From Variovorax sp. PBL-E5 (GTDB lineage Bacteria > Pseudomonadota > Gammaproteobacteria > Burkholderiales > Burkholderiaceae_C): DNA of 64,000 nucleotides. Positions 19,483 through 28,261 of the stretch are shown here, piece after piece. Numbering within the stretch: the first letter of the stretch is position 1; every line of letters starts with the position of its first letter. Location: NCBI RefSeq assembly GCF_901827185.1, contig NZ_LR594671.1, positions 1,984,001 to 2,048,000 on the forward strand, read 5' to 3'. Position numbers and translations under genes: made by a program. Below the pieces are notes generated by a model. It was not told the DNA's origin. It saw only the letters and a list, made by a program, of their open reading frames with translations, and searched no databases.

Positions 19483-20478
19483 TCACATCCTGGCCTGGCA
19501 GGCCGAGGGTACGTACTCGTTGAAGTTCGGCAGCTCGGTGCCGGCCGGCAGCAGGATCTTCTGAGCGTTCCACGATGCCGTGTCGATCTTGCCCGACGGC
19601 CAGGAATCGCGGTACTGCTGCCAGAAGCTTTCGGCGGTCGGCTTGTCGATGTTGAGCGACTTCTGTACCACCGCCACCACGGCCTCCTTGTTGGCCGGAT
19701 CGTTGACGAAGCGGTAGGCGTCGCCGACCGCCGAGCAGAACGCCTCGACCACTTGCGGGTTCTTCTTGACGTAGTCACAGCTCGCACCCGAGAACACCTG
19801 GGTCAGGTGGTAGATCGGATTGTTGGTGGCCATCTCGGCAAGCTTCGCCATGTACTGGAACTCGCCTGGCCTGAGCATCTGTTCCTGGATCGGAAAGTCG
19901 AGTGCGATGTCGACCTGCTTGTTGCGGAAGGCGGCGACCGCCGTGGCCGCGCCGCCGGTCGCGATGTAGGTCACGTCGGCCGGTGTCAGGCCGGCTTGCC
20001 GCAGGATCGCGTCCATCATGAATTCCATGGCCGTGCCGCGCGCGTTGATGGCGATCTTCTTGCCCTTCAGGTCGATCAGGTTCTTCGGGTACGGCTCCTT
20101 GGCATGGGGCAGCTTCAAGTCCGGCTGCGCCACCAGGTTGTAGTAAGTGCGGGCGCCGGCGCTGAGGTACTGGAAGCACTGGCCTTGTTTCAGCAAGGGC
20201 GCAGTGGCGGAGATGGTGAGCGTGCCGATCTGGGCGCTGCCGCCGATGAGCGACGACACCATCTGGCCGCCATTGGCTGCGCCGACGAACTTGAGATCGA
20301 GCCCGCGCGCGCTGAAGAGGCCGCGGTCGATGGCGACCTGCTCGGTCAGGTTCAGCGGTGCGCCTTCGTAGCCGACATAGGTGATCGTGCCGAGCTTGGG
20401 TGCGTTCTGCGCGGCTGTACCGAGCGCGGCAGCAGCGACGATGGCGCCGAGCAGGATGGCGCGGAGGGTCTTCTTCAT
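19483..20478 (-). CDS. ABC transporter substrate-binding protein, NMT1/SsuA-like
   Basis: 331 residues. A Sec signal peptide covers about 1-23 (MKKTLRAILLGAIVAAAALG, then AAQ). The mature part has the NMT1/SsuA layout (VGYEGAPLNLTEQVAIDRGLF, and GKKIAINARGTAMEFMMD at the hinge). It is the periplasmic receptor of the importer. An AGGAG ribosome site lies inside the end of the aldolase gene, and the start overlaps the aldolase stop (ATGA). Its ligand is unknown; the neighbouring oxygenases suggest an aromatic or N-heterocyclic compound. Confidence 0.9.
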   Translation of the reverse strand: MKKTLRAILLGAIVAAAALGTAAQNAPKLGTITYVGYEGAPLNLTEQVAIDRGLFSARGLDLKFVGAANGGQMVSSLIGGSAQIGTLTISATAPLLKQGQCFQYLSAGARTYYNLVAQPDLKLPHAKEPYPKNLIDLKGKKIAINARGTAMEFMMDAILRQAGLTPADVTYIATGGAATAVAAFRNKQVDIALDFPIQEQMLRPGEFQYMAKLAEMATNNPIYHLTQVFSGASCDYVKKNPQVVEAFCSAVGDAYRFVNDPANKEAVVAVVQKSLNIDKPTAESFWQQYRDSWPSGKIDTASWNAQKILLPAGTELPNFNEYVPSACQARM

Positions 20479-21281
20479 GTCTTGTCTCCTGGAGTCGGAT
20501 GGTTCATGGCTGCACGGCAGGCTTGCAGCTGCGCGCCGGCAGCCTGCAGGAACAGGTGGAAATCGGTGTTGCAGCAGGCGATGCGCTGGCCGCGCTGTTG
20601 CGCACGGGCGAATTCCTGCGGCGTGCCGGCCACGGGGATCACCGGCAATCCGCGCGCGGCGCAAGCGCTCTCCACGCGGGCGATGGCGTCCGTCACTTCC
20701 TGCGGCACGGTGTTCGATACGCTGCCGCCGTAACTCAGCGTGTGACCCATGGAGAGCGCCAGGTCGACGTGGCCGGGCATGACGGCATCGATGCCCTTCA
20801 CTGCCAGGATCTCGTCGATGCGCTCCACAGCCTCGATGTGCTCGATCTGGATGATGCAGACCACGTCGTCGTTGGCCTTCGTCATGTAGCCATTGCCTCG
20901 CTGCAGCACGTTGCGCAGCGCCGCCACGCTGCGGCGGCCCTGTGGCGCGTAACGGCAGGCGTCGACGGCCAGCCGGGCGTCGGCCGCGGAATTGACCATC
21001 GGCACCACCACGCCGTGAGCGCCGAGGTCCAGGGCCCATTCGATCTGGTCTGGTCGGCGCGGGTGCACGCGCGCGATCGGCGCGCATTCGGTGCCCTTCA
21101 CGCCGCCCAGCACGGCCTCGATGCCTGCCAGGTCGATCGCGCCGTGCTGCAGGTCGAAGACGACGAAGTCGTAGCCGAGGTGGGCGAGCAGGCGGGCGCT
21201 CGCGCCGCCATCCATCATCACGAACATGCCGATGGCCGGCCGGCCATCGTCGATCGCGCAGCGCAGCGGGGAGGGCTTCAT
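20475..21281 (-). CDS. HpcH/HpaI-type class II pyruvate aldolase
   Basis: 268 residues forming one TIM barrel. Family marks are FVVFDLQHG (active-site His), ARVHPRRPDQIEWALDLGAHGVVVPM, CRYAPQGRRS (Arg) and IIQIEHIEAVERIDEIL (metal-binding Glu). The second metal ligand is Asp in PGHVDLALSMG. Such enzymes cleave 4-hydroxy-2-oxo acids to pyruvate or glyoxylate plus an aldehyde, often as the last step of aromatic ring breakdown. It overlaps both neighbours by 4 bases, so it is translated together with the dioxygenase and the binding protein. Confidence 0.9.
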   Translation of the reverse strand: MKPSPLRCAIDDGRPAIGMFVMMDGGASARLLAHLGYDFVVFDLQHGAIDLAGIEAVLGGVKGTECAPIARVHPRRPDQIEWALDLGAHGVVVPMVNSAADARLAVDACRYAPQGRRSVAALRNVLQRGNGYMTKANDDVVCIIQIEHIEAVERIDEILAVKGIDAVMPGHVDLALSMGHTLSYGGSVSNTVPQEVTDAIARVESACAARGLPVIPVAGTPQEFARAQQRGQRIACCNTDFHLFLQAAGAQLQACRAAMNHPTPGDKT

Positions 21282-22090
21282 GCGGGCCTCCGGTGAATAT
21301 GCGGAACCAGTGGGGAATCGGCGAAGTCGTCGCCTGGTGTCAGGCCGAACTTCTCGAAGTGCCGGTGGGGCGCGCCGGTGTAGAGCACGTCGGTGGGCAT
21401 GTAGCGCAGCGTGTAGGCGGCGCGGTCCCGTCCGGTGGTGTTGCCGCCGGCGCCGTGCACCATCAGGTCCACGTGCACCGTGGCATCTCCGGCGCGCAGC
21501 GGCTGGCCGCCGGCCTTGCGGTATTTCTCCAGCAGCCAGGGCTTGGCCTTGACCATGTCGTCGCCCACGCTGCGGCTGAAGCGGCCCAGCGGTCCCGCCT
21601 GGTGCGAGCCCGACAGGAACTGCAGCGTGCCCATGTCCTCGGTCATGTCGGTCAGCGCGATCCAGATGGTGAAGGCCCCGGTGCGGTCGAAGGGCCAGTG
21701 CGGGAAGTCCTGATGGAATGGGGTCGCGCCGCCGTCGTCGCCGGTCTTGATGAAGGACATGTCGTGGATGAACAGGCCCTCGTCCTCGCCGATCAGCTGC
21801 AGCGCCAGTTGCGACATGCGCCTGGACAGTGCAAGCGCCTTGAACCAGTCGTCCTTCCAGGCCATGCCGTCGTGCATGCGCAGCACGCGCTGGTAGTCGG
21901 TGGCGGTCATCCACTTTTCGGTGGCGGTGGGCGCGACCGTGTTGTCCGAGGCGTAGAGCCTGTGCATGATCTCGCCGGCCAGCTCGCGGCTGATCAGCCC
22001 GGGCAGCGGGGCCCAACCTTCGTGGCGGAATTGATCCAGGCTTTGCTGCGAGAGGGAATACTCGTCTTCCATGCGGATGTCGCTGCTCAC
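21278..22090 (-). CDS. Phytanoyl-CoA dioxygenase (PhyH) family Fe(II)/2-oxoglutarate oxygenase
   Basis: 270 residues. The iron site HxD is at His126-Asp128 (PFHQDFPHWPF), the distal His at His212 (DLMVHGAGGNTT), and an Arg about 11 residues later fits 2-oxoglutarate binding. The start is GTG 22090 with an AGGAG site upstream. These enzymes hydroxylate or cleave small organic substrates with loss of CO2 from 2-oxoglutarate. It is the first gene of the leftward operon, facing the TetR gene, with the proposed operator 83 bases upstream. The substrate is unknown. Confidence 0.9.
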   Translation of the reverse strand: MSSDIRMEDEYSLSQQSLDQFRHEGWAPLPGLISRELAGEIMHRLYASDNTVAPTATEKWMTATDYQRVLRMHDGMAWKDDWFKALALSRRMSQLALQLIGEDEGLFIHDMSFIKTGDDGGATPFHQDFPHWPFDRTGAFTIWIALTDMTEDMGTLQFLSGSHQAGPLGRFSRSVGDDMVKAKPWLLEKYRKAGGQPLRAGDATVHVDLMVHGAGGNTTGRDRAAYTLRYMPTDVLYTGAPHRHFEKFGLTPGDDFADSPLVPHIHRRPA

Positions 22091-22172
22091 GGCGTGGTCT
22101 CCTGGTCAGTGGTTTCTCTTCGACGGCGGGTCTATGGCAATTGCGCGAACGTCCGTTACCGTCTATTGTTTG

Positions 22173-22188
22173 ATTATCGATTGATAAT
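22173..22188. promoter_or_regulatory. Inverted repeat ATTATC-N4-GATAAT, candidate TetR operator (site 1)
   Basis: Six-base arms ATTATC (22173-22178) and GATAAT (22183-22188) with spacer GATT. It lies in the 122-base AT-rich region between the divergent PhyH and TetR genes, 25 bases upstream of the tetR start. The core TTATC-N4-GATAA recurs at 22974-22987. A second small inverted repeat, GTTAG-T-CTAAC, lies at 22195-22205, and a GATAA half-site overlaps the tetR start. Confidence 0.6.
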
Positions 22189-22212
22189 TCGTTGGTTAGT
22201 CTAACTGTTCAT

Positions 22213-22938
22213 ATGATAAATAAACTAGGGAAAACCCGAGCCGCCATCGAACCGCGCAAAGCGCTGGACTCGATCACGAACGGGTCTGTCGCGGAAGTCG
22301 CGGCGCCGCGCCGCCGTCTGGCCCCCGAGGACCGCGAGGACCAGATCGTCCAAGCGGCGATCACCTTCTTCGCGCGCCACGGCTTTGACGCCAGCACACG
22401 CGACCTGGCCAAGGAACTGGGGGTCACGCAGCCGTTGCTGTACCGCTATTTCCCGACCAAGGAGGCACTCGTCGATCGGGTCTACGACGAAGTGTTCGCC
22501 CGCCGCTGGAATCCCGAATGGGAGGAGTGGCTGGCGGATCGTTCCGTGCCGCTGTCGGACCGGCTCAAGCGCTACTTCCACGACTACGCGCGCTATGTGC
22601 TGCGCAGTGAATGGGTGCGCATCTTCATCTATGCCGGCCTGAGCCGCGCCGGCATCAACCAGAAATACCTGACGCGGCTGCGCGAGCGCCACTTCCTGGT
22701 GATCGCGCGCGAACTGCGCCACGCCTGCGACATCCCCGATCCGCCCGATGCCGCGGCCGAAGACGAGGAGGTCGAACTGGTCTGGGCGATGCACTCCAGC
22801 GTGTTCTACCTGGGCGTGCGCAAGTGGATTTACCAGCAGCCGATTCCGAAGAACCTCGAGGAGCAGATCGACTTGCGCGTCGATACTTTCCTGCTCGGCG
22901 TGCCGCCGGTCTTGAAGGCCCGAAGGGTCGCTAGGTGA
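22213..22938 (+). CDS. TetR-family transcriptional regulator
   Basis: 241 residues from ATG 22213; an in-frame TTG at 22192 is less likely because it would place the GTTAG repeat inside the gene. A basic tail of about 40 residues precedes the TetR DNA-binding domain (about 42-90; helix-turn-helix STRDLAKELGVTQPLLYRYF). The ligand-binding C-terminal domain follows. It lies between the leftward dioxygenase operon and the rightward VOC-monooxygenase pair, and the same inverted repeat sits on both sides, so it is probably the repressor of the whole island. Confidence 0.92.
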   Translation: MINKLGKTRAAIEPRKALDSITNGSVAEVAAPRRRLAPEDREDQIVQAAITFFARHGFDASTRDLAKELGVTQPLLYRYFPTKEALVDRVYDEVFARRWNPEWEEWLADRSVPLSDRLKRYFHDYARYVLRSEWVRIFIYAGLSRAGINQKYLTRLRERHFLVIARELRHACDIPDPPDAAAEDEEVELVWAMHSSVFYLGVRKWIYQQPIPKNLEEQIDLRVDTFLLGVPPVLKARRVAR

Positions 22939-22973
22939 CGCCACTTGCGCCGATCTGCTGTTGCGCTTAATAT

Positions 22974-22987
22974 TTATCTTTCGATAA
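22974..22987. promoter_or_regulatory. Inverted repeat TTATC-N4-GATAA, candidate TetR operator (site 2)
   Basis: TTATC (22974-22978), spacer TTTC, GATAA (22983-22987). Arms and spacing are the same as in site 1 at 22173-22188. It lies 36 bases after the tetR stop and 23 bases before the VOC start, so it would overlap a promoter for the VOC and monooxygenase genes. Confidence 0.58.
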
Positions 22988-23010
22988 GTTAAATGCAACA
23001 GGAGATCTCC

Positions 23011-23445
23011 ATGGCCATCGGCAAGCTCGCCCACTTCTCGGTGCGCACGACTGCGCTGGAGGCTTCGCGGGACTTCTATTGCAAGGTGCTCGGCTTGCGC
23101 GAGGGCTACCGGCCGCACTTTCCCTTTCCCGGCCTCTGGCTGTACCGCGGCGGCGACGAAGCCGACTACGGCGTGGTCCATCTGATCGGCATCGATCGCA
23201 ATGACCCCGAAGGCCTCAAGCAGTACTTGGGCGACAAGGCAGAAGACACATTGCGCGGCAGTGCCGCCGTTGACCACCTTGCATTTGCCGCTACCGACCT
23301 TGCGGGGGTGCGCGGGCGTATCGCCGAGGCCGGCCTGCCGTGTCGCGAGCGCACCGTTCCCGACCTCGGACTGCACCAGCTGTTTGTGGAGGATCCGTCG
23401 GGCGTGGTGATCGAACTGAATTTCCCGGCTTCCGAAGCCGTCTGA
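23011..23445 (+). CDS. VOC superfamily protein (glyoxalase/extradiol-dioxygenase-like)
   Basis: 144 residues. ATG 23011 is chosen because an AGGAG site lies 6 bases before it; the ATG at 22993 sits upstream of that site. Two beta-alpha-beta-beta-beta units are visible, with candidate metal ligands His in LAHFSVRT, His in AVDHLAFAA and Glu in VVIELNFP. It is small for a ring-cleaving dioxygenase, so a lyase, isomerase or epimerase role is possible. The monooxygenase gene starts 14 bases later. Both probably answer to TetR through site 2. Confidence 0.85.
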   Translation: MAIGKLAHFSVRTTALEASRDFYCKVLGLREGYRPHFPFPGLWLYRGGDEADYGVVHLIGIDRNDPEGLKQYLGDKAEDTLRGSAAVDHLAFAATDLAGVRGRIAEAGLPCRERTVPDLGLHQLFVEDPSGVVIELNFPASEAV

Positions 23446-23459
23446 GCAGGCGGCGCACA

Positions 23460-24653
23460 GTGGCAGGCAAGGTCATCGTCGTCGGCGGTTCGCTCGGGGG
23501 TTTGTTCGCAGCCAATCTGCTCTTGCGCGCAGGTTGGGACGTGCACGTCTATGAGCGCGCGGCCGAGGAACTCCAGGGTCGCGGCGCGGGGATCGTGACG
23601 CATCCCGAACTGTTCGAGGCGCTCGCGCTGGCCGGCATCCCCGCCGGCGAGAGCCTGGGCGTGCAGGTGCAGGAGCGCGTCACGCTCGATACCGACGGCA
23701 GCCGGATCGCTGCATGCCGGCTACCGCAGACATTGACGGCCTGGTCGCGGCTGTACCAAACCCTGCGCTCGGGGCTGCCTGATGCGCGCTATCACACGGG
23801 CAAGCACCTCGTGTCCTTCACGCAGGAGGCCGGTGGGGTGGAGGCCCGCTTCGCTGACGGCGAAGCGGCGAAAGCCGACTTGCTGGTGGCGGCCGATGGC
23901 ATCCGATCGACGGTGCGCCAGCAATTGCTGCCACGGCTGCGGCCGGTGTACGCGGGCTATCTTGCCTGGCGCGGCCTGGTCGAGGAGTCGGCCTTGTCGG
24001 AGCAGGCGCGACGCGACGTCTTTCCCTACTTCGCCTTCGGCCTGCCGCCGAATGAGCAGATGATCGCTTACCCGGTCGCCGGCCGGCACAACAGCGTAGC
24101 GCCCGGCCAGCGCCGCTACAACTTCGTCTGGTATCGGCCGGTCGATGAAGAGGCGTTGCGCGACATGCTGATCGATGGCGACGGCAAGCTGTGGGCCGAC
24201 GGCATTCCGCCGCCGCTCATCCGCCAGGAATTGCTCGACGCCGCCCGGCGCGACGCGCGGAGAATGCTGGCGCCGCAGTTCGCCGAACTGGTCGAGAAGA
24301 CCACGGCCTTGTTGTTCCAGCCGATCCATGACCTGGAGAGCCCGCGCCTTGTCTTCGGTCGCGTCACGCTCTTGGGCGACTGCGCCTTCGTCGCACGCCC
24401 GCACTGCGGCATGGGCGTCACCAAGGCCGCGGGGGATGCCGTGGCACTTGCACAAGCGCTGCGCGATGCCGCCTCGATCGAATCCGCGCTCGAGCGCTAC
24501 GAGGTGCGCCGCCTTGCCTTCGGCAGGGAAGTGGTGCGCCATGCGCAGGAGCTCGGCGCCTACCTGGAAGCCACCGCTCGCGGTCGGCCCCCCGCATCGG
24601 GCCTGACGCGCACGCCAGAGGCCGTCATGGCGAATACGGCCGTGCCCTTGTAG
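23460..24653 (+). CDS. FAD-dependent aromatic monooxygenase, 2,6-dihydroxypyridine 3-hydroxylase-like
   Basis: 397 residues from GTG 23460. The FAD fold is clear: GGSLGGLFAANLLLRAGWDV with Glu in VYER at the end of the second strand, the AADGIRSTVR motif and LLGDCAFVARPHCGMGV. Segments such as YAGYLAWRGLV, MIAYPVAGR and RRYNFVWYRPV recall the Paenarthrobacter 2,6-dihydroxypyridine hydroxylase as I remember it. That points to hydroxylation of an N-heterocyclic or phenolic ring. It is the second gene of the rightward pair in the TetR island. The family is sure; the substrate is inference. Confidence 0.85.
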   Translation: MAGKVIVVGGSLGGLFAANLLLRAGWDVHVYERAAEELQGRGAGIVTHPELFEALALAGIPAGESLGVQVQERVTLDTDGSRIAACRLPQTLTAWSRLYQTLRSGLPDARYHTGKHLVSFTQEAGGVEARFADGEAAKADLLVAADGIRSTVRQQLLPRLRPVYAGYLAWRGLVEESALSEQARRDVFPYFAFGLPPNEQMIAYPVAGRHNSVAPGQRRYNFVWYRPVDEEALRDMLIDGDGKLWADGIPPPLIRQELLDAARRDARRMLAPQFAELVEKTTALLFQPIHDLESPRLVFGRVTLLGDCAFVARPHCGMGVTKAAGDAVALAQALRDAASIESALERYEVRRLAFGREVVRHAQELGAYLEATARGRPPASGLTRTPEAVMANTAVPL

Positions 24654-24902
24654 GCTTGCGCCGCGAATCCCGTACGCGGCCGCTGCGTGAGAAACTCGCA
24701 TCGAGGGCAAAGGCCTTGATCGCCGGAGATCCCGCAGCACGTCCTTCATGGCAGTGACATGCAGATCGATGCGGTGGACTTGCGCGTGTCGGTTGCCGGC
24801 AGGAAGCTGCTTGAAGATGGGTAATTTGTGTGCGCTCCGTGTGCATGGGGGCAGCGCGAGATGGGCCTGTTCGGGCGAGTCCACACGAGAGGTTCCAAGT
24901 GA

Positions 24903-25946
24903 ATGAATGAAAACGCGAAGCTGTTGAATCCAGGAGAGAGAGTTATCTCCGTTGCGCCGATGATGGATTGGACCGACCGCCACTGTCGCTTCTTCCATCG
25001 CCTGCTCACGCGCCACACCTTGCTCTACACCGAGATGGTGACGACCGGCGCGCTGGTCCATGGCGACGTGCCGCGGCATTTGCGCTTCAACGCCGAGGAG
25101 CATCCGGTCGCGCTGCAGCTCGGCGGCAGCGAGCCGGCCGATCTCGCGCACTGCGCGCGCCTCGGCCAGGACTGGGGCTACGACGAGATCAATCTCAACT
25201 GCGGCTGCCCGAGCGAGCGCGTGCAGCGCGGCGCTTTCGGTGCCTGCCTGATGAACGAGCCGCAGCTGGTGGCGGACTGCGTGAAGGCGATGGTCGACGT
25301 GGTGGACGTGCCGGTCACGGTCAAGCACCGCATCGGCATCGACAAGACCGAGAGCTATGCCTTCGTGCGGGATTTCGTGGGCGCGGTGAGCGAAGCGGGC
25401 TGCGGCACCTTCATCGTCCACGCGCGCAATGCGTGGCTCAAGGGCCTGTCGCCGAAGCAGAACCGCGAGGTGCCGCCGCTGCGCTACGAGCTCGTGCATC
25501 GTCTGAAGCACGACTTCCCGGCGCTGCGCTTCTCGATCAACGGGGGCTTCGATGGCAGCGCTCGGATGCACGAGCATCTTCGGCTGCTCGACGGCGTCAT
25601 GGTCGGCCGCGAGGCGTATCACAACCCGTGGTGGCTGGCTGCGTGGGATGCGGATTTCTTCGGCGAGGCGCCTTCCTCGCTGACGCGCGAAGAGGTCGAA
25701 CGGCAGATGTGCGACTACATGGCGCGCGAGGCGGCCGAGCATGACACGCCATGGTCGAACATCGCCCGCCACATGCTGGGCCTGCGCAACGGCCTGCCGG
25801 GCGCGCGACGCTGGCGCCAGGTCTGGAGCGACCACAGGTTCAAGGCGCTGGCGCCGCATGCGGTGATGGCGCTGGCTCATGCGCCGCAGCCGGAGCGCGC
25901 ACCCGAGTCCGAATCCACTCAGGCGCTGGCCGGCCTGCCTTCATGA
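24903..25946 (+). CDS. dusA: tRNA-dihydrouridine(20/20a) synthase DusA
   Basis: 347 residues. FMN barrel enzyme that reduces uridine in the tRNA D-loop. DusA-specific motifs are [14 protein letters not shown] (16-29), [14 protein letters not shown] (42-55) and [21 protein letters not shown] (97-117), with catalytic Cys102. The ATG at 24903 was kept because later ATGs would remove the first conserved strand. The ribosome site is weak (GAGAGG about 10 bases upstream). It ends convergently with, and overlaps by 28 bases, the amino acid transporter ATPase gene. Confidence 0.95.
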   Translation: MNENAKLLNPGERVISVAPMMDWTDRHCRFFHRLLTRHTLLYTEMVTTGALVHGDVPRHLRFNAEEHPVALQLGGSEPADLAHCARLGQDWGYDEINLNCGCPSERVQRGAFGACLMNEPQLVADCVKAMVDVVDVPVTVKHRIGIDKTESYAFVRDFVGAVSEAGCGTFIVHARNAWLKGLSPKQNREVPPLRYELVHRLKHDFPALRFSINGGFDGSARMHEHLRLLDGVMVGREAYHNPWWLAAWDADFFGEAPSSLTREEVERQMCDYMAREAAEHDTPWSNIARHMLGLRNGLPGARRWRQVWSDHRFKALAPHAVMALAHAPQPERAPESESTQALAGLPS

Positions 25947-26698
25947 AAGCGTGACAGGAAGGCGCGCGTCGCGGCCTCGGCGGGCGCATCGATCACCTGG
26001 CGCGCCGGGCCGCATTCGACGATCACGCCGTCGCGCATGAAGGCGACCCGATCGGCGACCTCGCGTGCGAAGGCCATCTCGTGGGTGACCAGCAGCATCG
26101 TCATGCCTTCCTCGGCCAGCACCTTGATCACGCGCAGCACCTCGCCGACCAGTTCGGGGTCGAGCGCGGAAGTGACCTCGTCGAACAGCATCACCTGCGG
26201 CTCCATCGCGAGCGCGCGCGCGATGGCGACGCGCTGCTTCTGGCCGCCCGAGAGCTGATCGGGCCTGGCATCGGCCTTGTCCTGCAGTCCGACCTTGCCC
26301 AGCAGCACCAGCGCCTTGGCCGCGGCCTGGGCCTTGGGCTGCCGCAGCACGGTGACCGGGCCTTCCATCACGTTGCCCAGCACCGTCATGTGCGGGAACA
26401 GGTTGAAGTGCTGGAAGACCATGCCGGTGCGCGCGCGGAATCCCGCCAGCACCGCGTCCTTGGGCAATCGCGTGGCCGCGCCCTGGAAGGCCAGCGACTG
26501 CTCGCCGACGCGCACCGTGCCTTCGTCGGGCACGATCAGCAGGTTCAGGCAGCGCAGCAGCGTCGACTTGCCCGAGCCCGACGGGCCGATCAGCGCCACC
26601 ACCTGGCCCTTGTCGACCGACAGCGAGACGTCGCGCAGCACCTGGTTGCTGCCGTAGCGCTTGCCGAGGTGGCTCACCTCGATCATGGAAGCATTCAT
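25919..26698 (-). CDS. Polar amino acid ABC transporter ATPase (GlnQ/HisP type)
   Basis: 259 residues from ATG 26698, which overlaps the permease stop (ATGA). Walker A is GPSGSGKST (about 38-46), the Q loop is [15 protein letters not shown], the signature is [15 protein letters not shown], and Walker B is [22 protein letters not shown] is typical of the polar amino acid group. It works with the permease at 26695 and the binding protein at 27379. It is the last gene of a leftward operon that begins with the SDR gene. Confidence 0.94.
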   Translation of the reverse strand: MNASMIEVSHLGKRYGSNQVLRDVSLSVDKGQVVALIGPSGSGKSTLLRCLNLLIVPDEGTVRVGEQSLAFQGAATRLPKDAVLAGFRARTGMVFQHFNLFPHMTVLGNVMEGPVTVLRQPKAQAAAKALVLLGKVGLQDKADARPDQLSGGQKQRVAIARALAMEPQVMLFDEVTSALDPELVGEVLRVIKVLAEEGMTMLLVTHEMAFAREVADRVAFMRDGVIVECGPARQVIDAPAEAATRAFLSRFHEGRPASA

Positions 26699-27363
26699 GC
26701 GTTGGCGGTTTTCGAAAGGCGCGTCTCGGCGCGCTTGACCAGGATCGTGGCCGGCAGCAGGACGAGGAAGTAGGCGAGCGCGACCACGGTGTAGGCCTCG
26801 AGCGGACGGTAGGTTTCGTGCGCGATGCTCTGGCCCTGGTAGAGCAGGTCGGGCAGCGCCAGCACCGACAGCAGCGAGGTGTTCTTCAGCTGCAGGATCG
26901 ACTGGTTGAGCAGCGGCGGCACCATGCGCCTGAAGGCCTGCGGCAGCACCACGCGGCGCATCACCTGGCCACGGCGCATGCCGAGCGCGCGCGCTGCTTC
27001 GGACTGCTCGGGGTCGATGGAGATGATGCCGCCGCGGATGATCTCCGAATAGAACGAACTGCCGTAGAGCGAGAGCGCCAGCACGGCCGCGAGCGCGGCC
27101 GAGATCTGGATGCCCGTGAGCACCGGCAGCGCGTAGTAGAACCACACCAGCTGCACCAGCACCGGCGTGCAGCGGAACACCTCGACGTAGGCCCTGAGCG
27201 GCGCGCGCAGCCAGGCGGGGCGCGCGAGCCGCCCCATGGCCACCGCCAGCCCGATCAGCAGGCCGAGCCCCGTGGTGATCACCGTGTAGGCGGCCGTGTA
27301 GACGAGCCCGACGAGAAGCAGCTGGCGAAAGCCCCAGAGAAATTCGAAGTCCCAGTGGTACAC
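26695..27363 (-). CDS. Polar amino acid ABC transporter permease (HisM/GlnP type)
   Basis: 222 residues with about five membrane helices. Family features are [22 protein letters not shown] and the EAA loop [28 protein letters not shown] single permease gene is present, so the channel is probably a homodimer. It starts 15 bases after the binding-protein stop and overlaps the ATPase start by 4 bases. Confidence 0.94.
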   Translation of the reverse strand: MYHWDFEFLWGFRQLLLVGLVYTAAYTVITTGLGLLIGLAVAMGRLARPAWLRAPLRAYVEVFRCTPVLVQLVWFYYALPVLTGIQISAALAAVLALSLYGSSFYSEIIRGGIISIDPEQSEAARALGMRRGQVMRRVVLPQAFRRMVPPLLNQSILQLKNTSLLSVLALPDLLYQGQSIAHETYRPLEAYTVVALAYFLVLLPATILVKRAETRLSKTANA

Positions 27364-27378
27364 GGCGGCTCTTGCGCG

Positions 27379-28221
27379 TCAGAAGCTGATTTCGGCCGGT
27401 ACCTGGTCGGGCTTGACGCCCGACAGTGTCTGCATGTTGGCCAGCACCACCTGCTTGACCTTGCCGCTGGCGCGCGTCTGGGCGATCCACTTGTTGACGT
27501 ACTCGACCCAGCGATGGTCGCTCTCCTTGCGAAAGCCCAGATTGGTGGTGGTGGCCTGCGTCGGCGTCGGCAGCACGATGTGGCCGACCGACGGGTTCTT
27601 GCTCATGACCGTGAGCGCCAGCACGACGGCGAGCACCTGGCAGTCGGCGCGGCCGGTCTGCACCGCGAGCGTCGCGTCCTGGGCCTTCTCGAGGCGGATG
27701 ATCTGTGCGTTGGGGCAGGTCTTGGTCACGACCTGGTCGTGCGAGGAACCGATGTCGACCGCGATCTTGACCTCGGGCTTGTTCAGCTCCTCCCAGGTCT
27801 TGGGGTCGAAGCCCTTGCGCGCGACCAGCACGAAGGCGTTGTTGAACAGCGGGTCCGAGAAGTCGACCACCAGCGCGCGCGCCGGCGTCGGATTGAGGCC
27901 GAAGAAGACGTCGATCTTGTTGGATTGCAGGTCGAGCACCGAGTTGCCCCAGGTGGTCTCGTGGATGTCGAGCTTGGCATTCAGGCTGGCCGCGAGGCTC
28001 TTGCCGAAGTCGATCATGAAGCCCTGCCATTCGCCCGATGCGAGGTCCTTGTGGTAGTAGGGCGCCGCGCCCGTGACCGCGCCCATGCGCAGGACCTTGG
28101 TGCGCTCGATGCGCGCCCATGCGCTTTCGGTCGTGTCGGCCTGCGCGAAGGCCTGCGCGGTCCAGGTCGTTGCGGCGCCGGCGGCGGCGACGCTGGCGAG
28201 GAAGTGGCGACGGTTTGTCAT
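27379..28221 (-). CDS. Polar amino acid ABC transporter substrate-binding protein (SBP family 3)
   Basis: 280 residues from ATG 28221, about 10 bases after a GGAG site; an ATG at 28236 would put that site inside the gene. The N-terminus [14 protein letters not shown] carries a twin-arginine-like signal, suggesting Tat export. The mature protein has family-3 marks ([57 protein letters not shown]). It is the receptor for an amino acid or related compound. The SDR gene lies 40 bases upstream on the same strand. Confidence 0.92.
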   Translation of the reverse strand: MTNRRHFLASVAAAGAATTWTAQAFAQADTTESAWARIERTKVLRMGAVTGAAPYYHKDLASGEWQGFMIDFGKSLAASLNAKLDIHETTWGNSVLDLQSNKIDVFFGLNPTPARALVVDFSDPLFNNAFVLVARKGFDPKTWEELNKPEVKIAVDIGSSHDQVVTKTCPNAQIIRLEKAQDATLAVQTGRADCQVLAVVLALTVMSKNPSVGHIVLPTPTQATTTNLGFRKESDHRWVEYVNKWIAQTRASGKVKQVVLANMQTLSGVKPDQVPAEISF

Positions 28222-28261
28222 GGGTTCGTTCTCCATCGGGTTGAAAAAATCGGCGGGCTGT

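Noticed and set aside
24654..24902. Short frame at 24759-24824 (VDLRVSVAGRKLLEDG) resembling the first residues of an ABC ATPase, in the 249-base gap before dusA
   Set aside because: Only 21 residues, no ribosome site and no remains of later ABC motifs; chance similarity is as likely as a gene relic.
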